The notes beneath the pieces were generated by a model. It saw only the letters and a list, made by a program, of their open reading frames with translations. It made no database searches and was not told the origin of the DNA. Made by a program: the position numbers and the translations under genes. A stretch of 8,007 nt of DNA from JBCDBL01 sp039183635 (GTDB lineage Bacteria; Pseudomonadota; Alphaproteobacteria; Caulobacterales; Parvularculaceae): positions 1 to 8,007 of the forward strand of contig JBCDBL010000153.1 in NCBI GenBank assembly GCA_039183635.1, in the 5' to 3' direction. This document shows positions 1 to 5,559 of this stretch, piece by piece (the stretch's first letter is position 1; each line of letters opens with the position of its first letter).

Positions 1-93
1 ATCAAACCGTTCCCCGGCCTTACGCGCCGAAGAACCTTCCTGAACCGCCTTGATCACCCGATTGCGAAGCGCCGCGTCATATCCATGAGCCAT
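1..93 (-). CDS. IS630-family transposase, N-terminal fragment (cut by window edge)
   Basis: The minus strand from 93 reads ATG and encodes 31 residues, beginning MAHGYDAALRNRVIKAV, that run off the left edge. The start is fixed by a strong AGGAGG ribosome site (minus strand, about 5 bases upstream). The sequence has the look of the N-terminal helix-turn-helix of IS630-type (Tc1/mariner-related) transposases, whose first residues form a short basic DNA-binding region that recognises the element ends; the 'SARKAGERF' stretch fits the first helices of such an HTH. The catalytic DDE domain lies outside the window. Family assignment is from recognition of this N-terminus, not from the catalytic core, so it is probable rather than certain. 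Whether the element is intact cannot be judged here. Confidence 0.7.
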   Translation of the reverse strand, partial: MAHGYDAALRNRVIKAVQEGSSARKAGERFD

Positions 94-172
94 CGTTGCC
101 TCCTTCTGCTCAAAAGAAAACAACGAATCACTGTTCGCAAGCTTTGTGAATCACTCAAGCGTCAAAACGCTC
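1..172 (-). mobile_element. End of an IS630-type insertion sequence (partial)
   Basis: This is the leader between the transposase start (93) and the presumed element end. It holds an 8-bp direct repeat GAATCACT at 125-132 and 148-155 and a short dyad AGCGT-CAAA-ACGCT at 158-171. A TA at 173-174 immediately follows. IS630/Tc1-mariner elements duplicate a TA target, so I place the element end at 172, next to that TA. The boundary is inferred, since the other end is outside the window. Confidence 0.45.
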
Positions 173-207
173 TAAGCTCCGGTCGCCTGAATTCTTAGTC
201 GTTGCTT

Positions 208-1842
208 CTATCCAGCGGTCGCATCGGTTTTCGTTTGTGTATCAACTTTATTTTCAATCGCCTCTACATGAGCGGCGAAGCCCGCGCCTGCTTCCGTATA
301 AATATTGAAAACGGTTGTTGCGCCGGCTTTTTCAAGCGCGGCTTCTTCATCCGGAAATTTTGCCGTCGCGGCGATATGACCGGAAAACGAGGACGCTTCA
401 AGCTGTTTTAGAATTGAAAGATTTGTCGACAGCTTTGGCAGCGCCAACATGACGAGTTCAAGCGTGTGCGTTGCTTCCATGCGATCCCAGAAATCAACAT
501 CGCTGGGATCGCCGCGCAACACATTTCGGCCCGACGCTTCCTGATTTTTCACCGTAATCGGGTCAATATCGACGCCGACGACTGTGTCGCCATGCATCTC
601 GCGCATTTGATCATAGGCGCCCGTGCCGATACCGCCCATGCCAAGGACCGCGATCTTGGCGCCGGTCGTATCAAATAACCGGTCATCGGGTATCAGATCG
701 TTCTTTTCAAACCGGCGCCATATCGGCCTGTAGCGGGCGTAAAGCCGCTGGGAAATAGCGTTCAATACCGCCGTGAAAGCAAAAGTCAGGGTCAGGGCGA
801 TAGCGATGACAATCAGCCATTGATTATCGATCCAACCGTTTGCAACGCCAATAGCCGTTACGATCAGGCCAAATTCGCTGAAGGTGGATAGGTTTAATGA
901 TGCGACGAGGGCGGTGCGGGCGCGCAGTTTGAACGCTGTCAACAATCCGAAGAAAAGCGCCGATTTCAGAAAAACAAAAGGCGCGATCAGTGCGCCAATT
1001 ACGATTGTCTCGATCGTTGGTTGCCCGGCGAGCCCGATTGACAGAAAAAATCCAAGAAGAAACAGATCCTTAAAGCCTAACATGGTTTTCGCCAATTCAT
1101 CCGCTTTAGGATGATTAGCGATCAATATTCCCAGAACGAGGGCGCCAAGATCGCCCTTGAGCTCGACAAGTTCAAATAACTCCGCCCCGCCCATAGCGAG
1201 CAACAATCCGTACAGGACCAGCAATTCGCCGTGTCCAACACGCTGCAGCAATGTATGCAAAACTGGCCTTAAGGGGATAAGCAAGACGATCAAAAACGCC
1301 CATGCCGACGGCCAACTTCCAATTGAAATGGCGAGGAAAGCGACCGCTGCGATATCCTGCATGATCAGAATGCCGATAGCTATTCGGCCGTGGAGCGACG
1401 CCATCTCCCCATTTTCTTCCAGCGCCTTAACGACAAATACGGTGCTGGAAAAGCTCAAGGCGAAGGCAATCAGCAACGCCGTGGGCAAACTCAACGCAGA
1501 GAAAAATGGCGCCCCCGCGAGCGCCAAAGCGTAGATGGCGCATCCAAACAGGGCCACGATGATCGCCATATGAAGTCCGGTCACCGCCCAGACCTGCGGT
1601 CGCGCCAGTGTGCGCAAATTGAGCTTTAGCCCAACCGTGAACAGCAATAACGTAATGCCAAGGTCGGAGAGCTTTTGCAGCATCTCCCCGCTGCCGATTC
1701 CGTAGGCGTTCAGAAGAAATCCCGTTGCGAGAAAACCGACCAGGGGCGGCAGTCCGATTGAGCGCGCAGCAAGGCCCAATATGAAAGCGAGGGACATCCA
1801 CGCGACATCTCCCAACGCTATAGCGATCCATTGGAAGTCCAT
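208..1842 (-). CDS. Kef-type (CPA2) cation:proton antiporter with C-terminal TrkA-N domain
   Basis: Predicted inner-membrane monovalent cation (K+ or Na+)/H+ antiporter of the CPA2 family, 544 residues from the ATG at 1842. Residues ~1-375 form a polytopic Na_H_Exchanger-type region with about a dozen hydrophobic segments, including the family's 'GLPPLVGFLATGF' near residue 30 and a conserved Gln-Asp pair (Q162 D163) in 'ILIMQDIAAV'. Residues ~395-510 are a Rossmann (TrkA-N/RCK) domain with GMGGIG at 401-406 and the acidic end of strand 2 in VGVDIDP, implying NAD(H)-type nucleotide control. A TrkA-C domain is absent; the last ~30 residues are polar. An in-frame GTG at 1875 would add 11 residues (LNCATGNPQI...). 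I prefer the internal ATG because MDFQWIAIAL... matches where such proteins normally begin, although neither start has a strong Shine-Dalgarno. It is monocistronic here. KefB, KefC or YbaL cannot be told apart from sequence alone. Confidence 0.85.
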   Translation of the reverse strand: MDFQWIAIALGDVAWMSLAFILGLAARSIGLPPLVGFLATGFLLNAYGIGSGEMLQKLSDLGITLLLFTVGLKLNLRTLARPQVWAVTGLHMAIIVALFGCAIYALALAGAPFFSALSLPTALLIAFALSFSSTVFVVKALEENGEMASLHGRIAIGILIMQDIAAVAFLAISIGSWPSAWAFLIVLLIPLRPVLHTLLQRVGHGELLVLYGLLLAMGGAELFELVELKGDLGALVLGILIANHPKADELAKTMLGFKDLFLLGFFLSIGLAGQPTIETIVIGALIAPFVFLKSALFFGLLTAFKLRARTALVASLNLSTFSEFGLIVTAIGVANGWIDNQWLIVIAIALTLTFAFTAVLNAISQRLYARYRPIWRRFEKNDLIPDDRLFDTTGAKIAVLGMGGIGTGAYDQMREMHGDTVVGVDIDPITVKNQEASGRNVLRGDPSDVDFWDRMEATHTLELVMLALPKLSTNLSILKQLEASSFSGHIAATAKFPDEEAALEKAGATTVFNIYTEAGAGFAAHVEAIENKVDTQTKTDATAG

Positions 1843-2085
1843 TATTTGCGGGTTCCCGGTTGCGCAGTTGAGCACTGCATAGCGTTAGTCGCGCCGCTGA
1901 GAAAGGCCGGCAGACGATCCGACGGCAATCAGATAGAAGAAATATGCCGGAAAATAAAGAATGTGTACGGACGGAATTGTTCGCTGACCGCTTTCATTGG
2001 CTTTGAAACAGAGCAAAATCCATAAGCTACGCAGGTCACTCGATAATGGTGGAAATGATCGACAGGCGAAATCTTGAAAATCTGT
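1843..2085. other. Intergenic: upstream region of the antiporter gene
   Basis: No gene is supported here. It must contain the promoter of the minus-strand antiporter gene, but I see no convincing -35/-10 pair. A plus-strand frame (1831-2025) overlaps the antiporter start and has no recognisable content. The right part (~2000-2085) lies directly 3' of the tRNA fragment and would be the ancestral downstream flank of tRNA-fMet under the islet model. Confidence 0.5.
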
Positions 2086-2132
2086 TGGGTGCGGGGAGAG
2101 GATTTGAACCTCTGACCTTCAGGTTATGAGCC
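2086..2132 (-). pseudogene. tRNA-fMet 3'-half fragment (candidate distal attachment site)
   Basis: On the minus strand this reads as the 3' half of an initiator tRNA: the end of the anticodon stem (GG), the loop CTCATAA (anticodon CAT), CCTGA, the variable loop, a fully paired T-arm (AGAGG-TTCAAAT-CCTCT), the acceptor strand CCCCGCA and an encoded CCA. It matches the same part of the intact tRNA at 5013-5059 at 42 of 47 positions, and similarity stops abruptly at the anticodon stem. Two of the five differences are compensatory in the T-stem. The discriminator base is C rather than A, suggesting the copy is no longer functional. No 5' half lies upstream. Same-strand 3'-half copies of a tRNA are the usual mark of the far end of a tRNA-integrated element. 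Confidence 0.8.
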
Positions 2133-2147
2133 ATTTTGAAAAATGGC
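2130..2147. repeat. Inverted repeat at the inner edge of the tRNA fragment
   Basis: GCCATTTT-GA-AAAATGGC is a perfect 8-bp dyad. Its left arm begins in the last three bases of the tRNA-like fragment, exactly where similarity to the intact tRNA stops. It could be part of the recombination core or a chance hairpin. Confidence 0.4.
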
Positions 2148-2757
2148 CTAAGTCATTGAAATTATTGATAAAAATACGATACACAGTGTGTAGGTGTGCA
2201 AGTAAATGTGTAAGAAAGCTTTCCTTTCTATTGTTGATTAAAAATTAAGGTTATCAACTCTTAAGCATTCAGGCAATCGAAAAAATTTATATTACTTATG
2301 CATTCCTTACACAGTTCAATTTCTCTAATTTTTGTCATGTGTATTCAATGAGTTGCGAGCGATCATTTCCAAAACACGCCTTGTGTTTTGATCGTGTGTG
2401 TAAGGGAATGTGTAAGTCGCCATATGGTTTATGTTTATACAGGATTCTGATGCGGCGGTCATCGCTGGCAGATAACGAGCTGGCCAAATGATGGATGATT
2501 TCCAAGCCCACCCCTTTGGTGAGCTGGAGGCTTTCCACGTAATAAACTAACGCACGCGCAGCATGATAAACTAACTGAGACACGAATGCCTATAAGGCCG
2601 CTTTAGAGACGGCCAGCACCAAGCAGGATATTCGTCCTTTCGCAGACTTCGGGTAGCCTTGCAAAGGCCGCTTCCAAGCCGCCTGCGGTACCAACTTAAT
2701 GGGGAGCGATCATTGGTCTTTGGCTGATGTGCTCAGGCCTCACACTGAGGTGCTAAC
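2133..2757. other. Long AT-rich noncoding end of the islet, with repeated short motifs
   Basis: There is no convincing gene in 625 bases. A minus-strand frame 2335-2583 (GTG start, 82 codons) has no recognisable domain and no good ribosome site, and I do not call it. The left 280 bases are AT-rich and hold TGTAAG-type hexamers (listed separately). Farther right are a direct repeat ATAAACTAAC at 2542-2551 and 2566-2575, and short hairpins: GGCCG/CGGCC around 2597-2615, GCCTT-GCA-AAGGC at 2656-2668 and CCTCA-CAC-TGAGG at 2738-2750. None ends in a T-run, so none is a clear terminator. This may be the remnant of an integrase/attP region. Confidence 0.4.
2194..2416. repeat. Cluster of TGTAAG-type hexamers in direct pairs
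   Basis: TGCAAG at 2197 and TGTAAG at 2209, then TGTAAG at 2399 and TGTAAG at 2411, form two direct pairs with the same 12-bp step. The surrounding 21-bp units (2194-2214 and 2396-2416) agree at 18 positions. A lone inverted copy CTTACA lies at 2306-2311. The placement just inside the tRNA fragment resembles arm-type sites of a tyrosine integrase, but the hexamer is also the half-site of the hipBA operators. Confidence 0.5.
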
Positions 2758-2775
2758 TGTAAGTTAACGCTTACA
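2758..2775 (+). promoter_or_regulatory. hipBA operator O1
   Basis: TGTAAG-TTAACG-CTTACA is an 18-bp site with perfect 6-bp inverted arms. It is the most upstream of three equal sites and lies just 5' of the -35 element. Confidence 0.7.
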
Positions 2776-2783
2776 TTTTTCAC

Positions 2784-2812
2784 TTGCAAGCGATCGCTTA
2801 CATATGTATAGT
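2784..2812 (+). promoter_or_regulatory. hipBA promoter
   Basis: A -35 TTGCAA (2784-2789), a 17-bp spacer and a -10 TATAGT (2807-2812) form a near-consensus sigma-70-type promoter ending 20 bases before the hipB start. The -35 lies inside operator O2 and the last base of the -10 is the first base of O3, so HipB binding should exclude RNA polymerase. Confidence 0.7.
2785..2802 (+). promoter_or_regulatory. hipBA operator O2
   Basis: TGCAAG-CGATCG-CTTACA is an 18-bp dyad with one mismatch in the arms and a palindromic centre. It overlaps the -35 hexamer. Its start is exactly 27 bp after the start of O1. Confidence 0.7.
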
Positions 2813-2829
2813 GTAAGCGAAGGCTTACA
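2812..2829 (+). promoter_or_regulatory. hipBA operator O3, overlapping the ribosome site
   Basis: TGTAAG-CGAAGG-CTTACA is an 18-bp dyad, again exactly 27 bp from O2. It abuts the -10 and contains the GAAGG that serves as the hipB Shine-Dalgarno, ending three bases before the ATG. Confidence 0.7.
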
Positions 2830-2832
2830 ATT

Positions 2833-3123
2833 ATGATCACACTCAAAATCAAGAATGCCCGAGATTTAGGGCTCGCCATCAAAGAACGCCGCATTGCGGC
2901 AGGGCTGGATCAAGGCGCTTTGGCCGTCAAGATCGGCGTCAGCCGCCTATGGGTCAATGAGATTGAGAAAGGCAAACCGCGCGCTGCTGTCGGGCTCGTG
3001 CTCAAGGCGCTCAATGTACTCGATATCGCATTCCAGATAGATGACGGCGAGGCCCATAGCTCTGACGCCATCGACATGATCGACCTTGATGCGGTTGTTG
3101 ATAGCGCGAAGGAGGAGCGATGA
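2833..3123 (+). CDS. hipB: HipB-type antitoxin (XRE/Cro helix-turn-helix repressor)
   Basis: 96-residue cytoplasmic DNA-binding antitoxin. Residues ~10-62 form an XRE/Cro helix-turn-helix domain; the turn and recognition helix fall at about 27-48 (QGALAVKIGVSRLWVNEIEK), followed by the typical 'G' and helix of this fold. The C-terminal tail (72-96) is acidic, as expected for a segment that contacts a toxin or is exposed to proteolysis. It is predicted to dimerise on the three TGTAAG-N6-CTTACA operators just upstream and to bind and hold HipA inactive. The ATG at 2833 is preceded by GAAGG ~9 bases upstream. Its stop codon overlaps the hipA start (ATGA), giving translational coupling in the usual hipB-hipA order. 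The family call is firm from the HTH plus the adjacent HipA. Confidence 0.9.
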   Translation: MITLKIKNARDLGLAIKERRIAAGLDQGALAVKIGVSRLWVNEIEKGKPRAAVGLVLKALNVLDIAFQIDDGEAHSSDAIDMIDLDAVVDSAKEER

Positions 3124-4376
3124 GCGTTCCTTGTCTTGTTGCTATCGCTTCAGACCGAGAAATGGGAAAGCTCCATTGCGGCAAGAATGTCGAGCTTACT
3201 TTTGAGTATGCCGATAGCTGGCGCGCGACAAAGGGCGCGTATCCATTATCGCTATCCATGCCGCTTGCAGCGAAAAAGCATCCTTCAGGGACTGTGACGC
3301 CTTTCCTTTGGGGCCTCCTGCCTGACAATGACGGCGTGCTGGAACAATGGGGCAAGACGTATCATGTTTCGCCGCGCAACCCTTTTGCATTGCTCTCTCA
3401 TGTCGGCGAGGACTGTGCGGGGGCTGTCCAGTTCATCCGGCCTGAGCGCGTCGAGGATGTGCTATCTAAGAAAGACGATGCCGTCACATGGCTGTCAGAT
3501 GCCGAATTTGAAGAACGCATTAGAGATTTAAGACGAAATCATGCTGCGGGGAGGCGCGCCGGTGATAACGGCCAATTCTCGCTTGCAGGAGCGCAGCCTA
3601 AGACCGCCCTTTTGTTTCAGCACAACGAATGGGGCATTCCTTCGGGCAGCATTCCGACAAGCCATATCATTAAGCCGCCAACCGGCGCTTATGAGGGACT
3701 CGCAGAGAATGAGCATTTCTGCTTAAGGCTTGCCGCCAAGCTGGGCATTCCATCGGCGTCTTCTGAAGTGATGCATATAGGCGATGAGATCGCCTTTGTC
3801 GCAAAGCGTTATGACCGCGTAGAGGTTAACGGCAATATGCGCCGTTTGCATCAGGAAGATTTCTGCCAGACCTTAAGCGTCATGCCGCATAGCAAGTATC
3901 AAAATGAAGGTGGTCCGGGAACGGATGAGATCATCAATGTCTTGAAGGAACGCTCGTCAAAACCCGAAGACGATATTCTAACGTTCATCCGCGCCAATAT
4001 CTTCAACTGGATCATTGCAGGCACAGACGCGCACGCAAAAAACTTTTCCCTATTAATAGGGGCAGAGGGAAATGCGCGCCTCGCTCCGCTCTATGACATT
4101 GTTTCGAGCCTACCTTACACAGACATACCGATTCAAAAAGCCAAACTGGCGATGAAGATCGGCGGTGAATACCGTATCCAGTATGTCCAGCCGCGCCATT
4201 GGGCGCGCGTAGCCGAAAGTGCAGGTGTAAGTGCAAGCGATATGGATGCGCTCATTGCTGAGATGCAGGCAGAGATAAAAACTTGTGCGCCTATTATAGC
4301 CGACGCATTAAAGGCTGAGGGCGTCAATCATCCGGTGATTGATACGTTGGTGAAAGAAATCACTAAGAGAGCTTAG
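3120..4376 (+). CDS. hipA: HipA-type serine/threonine-protein kinase toxin
   Basis: 418-residue toxin kinase, close to the full length of E. coli HipA (~440). Residues ~1-110 match the N-terminal HipA subdomain; ~150-390 form the HipA_C kinase domain. Conserved elements are all present: the mobile loop FSLAGAQPKTALL (S154 aligns with the inhibitory autophosphorylation serine of E. coli HipA), HIIKPP with K185, HQEDFCQ (244-250), the catalytic-loop motif GTDAHAKN with D303 and N308, and the metal-binding aspartate D326 in PLYDIVSS. No key residue is missing, so activity is predicted. In E. coli this family phosphorylates glutamyl-tRNA synthetase and so halts translation to give tolerance; related HipA proteins hit other targets, so the substrate here is not fixed by sequence. 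The ATG overlaps the hipB stop and has a strong GGAGGAG site 3-9 bases upstream. Transcription is from the hipBA promoter. Confidence 0.93.
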   Translation: MSVPCLVAIASDREMGKLHCGKNVELTFEYADSWRATKGAYPLSLSMPLAAKKHPSGTVTPFLWGLLPDNDGVLEQWGKTYHVSPRNPFALLSHVGEDCAGAVQFIRPERVEDVLSKKDDAVTWLSDAEFEERIRDLRRNHAAGRRAGDNGQFSLAGAQPKTALLFQHNEWGIPSGSIPTSHIIKPPTGAYEGLAENEHFCLRLAAKLGIPSASSEVMHIGDEIAFVAKRYDRVEVNGNMRRLHQEDFCQTLSVMPHSKYQNEGGPGTDEIINVLKERSSKPEDDILTFIRANIFNWIIAGTDAHAKNFSLLIGAEGNARLAPLYDIVSSLPYTDIPIQKAKLAMKIGGEYRIQYVQPRHWARVAESAGVSASDMDALIAEMQAEIKTCAPIIADALKAEGVNHPVIDTLVKEITKRA

Positions 4377-4450
4377 TCCACAATATAAACATTCTCCGAC
4401 CAAAACGGTTCGAATGCCAAGGCCTGAAGTGGTTTACGTGTTACGTCAAA

Positions 4451-4936
4451 ATGGGGGCAAGTATAATTATCTTTTCGAATAAAGATAACGCAAAGAAAAT
4501 TCTTTCAAAAACCGGCATGAAGGAGTTTGCAGAATTGTCGTTTTCAGAAGAAAACGGTTTTCGGTATGTTATCACTCGACAGCATATCGCTGAGCAGAAT
4601 CAGGCGATTTATGCGCATTTAGCAAACGCGAAAATTCTATACATTGGGCGCTCAAAATATTCTCTCGCTGACAGACTGAAGAAACATACAAAATGGGCTC
4701 AAGATTCAATACGTGGAAAAACGGCGGCGGCTAACGCTGAAAGAAACCTCCGAGAAAAAGAGAGGGCTGAGCGATGGCGAGATGAATTGTTGAGAACTGG
4801 TGGGAAAGACGAAGTGTGGGGACGTTCCGGTTTAATTCGAAAAACTCCATACGGAGCAATTAACATATATAAATCAGAAGAAAGTTATCTGATTGAGTTG
4901 TATTCGCCTCCACTCAATTCTAGCACCTCAATCTGA
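4451..4936 (+). CDS. GIY-YIG-like nuclease domain protein
   Basis: 161-residue protein with the layout of a GIY-YIG nuclease. A divergent first motif, AIY (52-54, in QAIYAHL), is followed after a short loop by YIGRS (64-68), then R75 and H79 in SLADRLKKH. The metal-binding glutamate is E149 in YLIELYSPPLN, the usual C-terminal signature of the domain. The middle (88-115) is a charged, probably helical insertion rich in R, K and E. Residues 1-50 are unassigned. Motif residues for catalysis (Tyr, Arg, His, Glu) look present, so nuclease activity is plausible. It begins 74 bases after hipA on the same strand, is more AT-rich than hipBA, and lacks a clear Shine-Dalgarno; a start at the ATG at 4517 is possible. 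It may read through from hipBA or have its own promoter. Role (defence, mobility or repair) is not determinable. Confidence 0.65.
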   Translation: MGASIIIFSNKDNAKKILSKTGMKEFAELSFSEENGFRYVITRQHIAEQNQAIYAHLANAKILYIGRSKYSLADRLKKHTKWAQDSIRGKTAAANAERNLREKERAERWRDELLRTGGKDEVWGRSGLIRKTPYGAINIYKSEESYLIELYSPPLNSSTSI

Positions 4937-4959
4937 GAGTCTGGGTTGTTCCTCTATGC

Positions 4960-4988
4960 TGAATTGCTGACGGGCGTTCAACAATTCA
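4960..4988. terminator. Hairpin between the GIY-YIG gene and tRNA-fMet, possible weak terminator
   Basis: TGAATTGCTG and CAACAATTCA form a 10-bp stem with one mismatch around a 9-base loop. It lies between convergent transcripts (GIY-YIG gene rightward, tRNA-fMet leftward). No T-run follows on either strand, so termination is only a guess. Confidence 0.3.
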
Positions 4989-5012
4989 ACTCGACAATGC
5001 AGGTGGCTCTGA

Positions 5013-5089
5013 TGGTTGCGGGGAGCGGATTTGAACCACTGACCTCAAGGTTATGAGCCTTGCGAGCTACCAGACTGCTCCACCCCGCG
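5013..5089 (-). tRNA. Initiator tRNA-fMet (anticodon CAT)
   Basis: A complete 77-nt cloverleaf on the minus strand: acceptor CGCGGGG / CCCCGCA, D-arm GAGC...GCTC, anticodon stem CAAGG-CTCATAA-CCTTG, T-arm AGTGG-TTCAAAT-CCGCT and an encoded CCA. The C1:A72 mismatch at the top of the acceptor stem marks it as initiator rather than elongator tRNA-Met. The anticodon stem ends in two G:C pairs with A:U at 29:41, not the three G:C pairs of E. coli; this A29:U41 variant is known from alphaproteobacteria. Its 3' half is duplicated at 2086-2132, indicating use as an integration target. It is not visibly next to a 5S rRNA. Confidence 0.95.
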
Positions 5090-5095
5090 ATGAAT

Positions 5096-5124
5096 TAAAT
5101 ACAGTATACGGAGTATTTTTGCAA
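5096..5124 (-). promoter_or_regulatory. Probable tRNA-fMet promoter
   Basis: On the minus strand, TTGCAA (5124-5119), a 17-bp spacer and TATTTA (5101-5096) lie just upstream of the tRNA 5' end. A better -10 hexamer, TATACT (5108-5103), is also present but with only a poor -35. Either would start transcription at or a few bases before the mature tRNA. Confidence 0.45.
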
Positions 5125-5141
5125 GAAATGAATATTATAAT

Positions 5142-5161
5142 GGGTTGCACCCATGCAACCC
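5142..5161. repeat. Perfect hairpin upstream of tRNA-fMet
   Basis: GGGTTGCA-CCCA-TGCAACCC: 8-bp stem, 4-base loop, no mismatch. It lies just upstream (minus-strand sense) of the AT-rich tRNA promoter and lacks a T-run, so it is not a standard intrinsic terminator. Confidence 0.5.
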
Positions 5162-5284
5162 TGCCTTTCGGCGAGGACAGGGTGTGCAAGCATCAAGAAA
5201 AATAGATGGCGGGCGCAAGGCTTTGCCTGAGCCTCGGGAGACCGGCTATTTTACTTGAAGGGCGCTGAGGGACTGGTCCCTTCC

Positions 5285-5296
5285 ATGTCTTTTGTC
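5285..5296 (+). repeat. IS1111-type inverted repeat, right (3') end
   Basis: ATGTCTTTTGTC is a perfect inverted copy of 6754-6765. It is the element end downstream of the recombinase stop. An outward-facing TTGACA (minus strand 5298-5293) overlaps it. Confidence 0.8.
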
Positions 5297-5559
5297 AATA
5301 AACGCGTGCACGGATGTGCGCACCGTATTCTTAAATACGCTGTTCAACGTTGCCTGTTGTTATGTCGTTGGATGGGTTGGGTTGAGAGCGAAGGACGTGA
5401 TAGCGACGGTCGATCAGACTTCCATACGCGGATTGGATACCGCATTACCATGTTTCGTCGCGGGGCTGCCTCTGACTAAGCACGGGCGTCGGCAACACCT
5501 GCCCAAGGGGCCAAACGAGGGTTCCCCAAACCGGAGCCCTTCGCTCCCAGCCGAACCGC
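5297..5559 (-). ncRNA. Candidate target-guide RNA (bridge/seekRNA) of the IS
   Basis: Noncoding segment between the recombinase stop and the right inverted repeat. Family knowledge: IS110/IS1111 elements encode a structured RNA in a noncoding end that pairs with target and donor DNA; in IS1111-like elements it lies 3' of the recombinase. Seen here: the reconstructed empty target (plus strand CTTCCATACGGACTAAG) is fully covered by two segments of this region, CTTCCATACG at 5419-5428 and GACTAAG at 5474-5480. Between them the minus strand can form the stem ATGCGG/CCGCGT (eight-base loop), placing the two matches on either side of a hairpin. Both matches are in the same sense, which differs from the opposite-strand pairing described for IS621-type bridge RNAs. 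RNA ends are unknown. Open frames across this segment (5255-5479 and 5292-5585) have no recognisable protein. Confidence 0.55.

Larger units (their letters stand above)
2086..5059. mobile_element. Putative tRNA-fMet-integrated islet (~3 kb) carrying hipBA and a GIY-YIG gene
   Basis: The interval is bounded by the tRNA 3'-half fragment (2086-2132) and the matching 3' half of the intact tRNA-fMet (5013-5059), both on the minus strand. In this geometry the intact tRNA sits at one end and the displaced 3' half at the other, as expected for tyrosine-recombinase integration within a tRNA gene. Cargo is hipB, hipA and a GIY-YIG-like gene, plus a 625-bp noncoding end with repeated TGTAAG hexamers that could be integrase arm sites. 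No integrase or excisionase gene is present, so the islet is either mobilised in trans or decayed. The five mismatches between the two att-like copies, including stem-compensating ones, argue for old age or a more complex history. Confidence 0.55.
5090..5283. other. Gap between tRNA-fMet and the IS110/IS1111 element
   Basis: No gene is supported. Besides the tRNA promoter it contains a perfect 8-bp hairpin GGGTTGCA-CCCA-TGCAACCC at 5142-5161, a second weaker stem CCCTG...CAGGG at 5159-5182, and the small palindrome GGGAC-TG-GTCCC at 5269-5280, next to the IS insertion point. A 20-codon plus-strand frame starting ATGGCGGGC (5206) is too short to call. The two stacked hairpins could belong to a small RNA or be a transcription barrier upstream of the tRNA promoter. 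Confidence 0.4.

Noticed and set aside
1427..1831. Minus-strand 134-codon frame inside the antiporter gene, and several plus-strand frames opposite it
   Set aside because: Frame shadows of the well-supported antiporter coding sequence.
2335..2583. Minus-strand 82-codon frame in the islet noncoding end
   Set aside because: GTG start, no ribosome site, no recognisable motif, and it overlaps repeat-rich AT-biased DNA; not enough to call a gene.
5181..5190. GGTGTGCAAG shared with 2193-2202, hinting at another islet-associated repeat
   Set aside because: A single 10-bp match outside the islet, without a paired hexamer; chance cannot be excluded.
5090..5283. 5S rRNA upstream of tRNA-fMet, as in many alphaproteobacterial rRNA operons
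   Set aside because: The minus strand here shows no 5S-like sequence; tRNA-fMet is not part of a visible rRNA operon.
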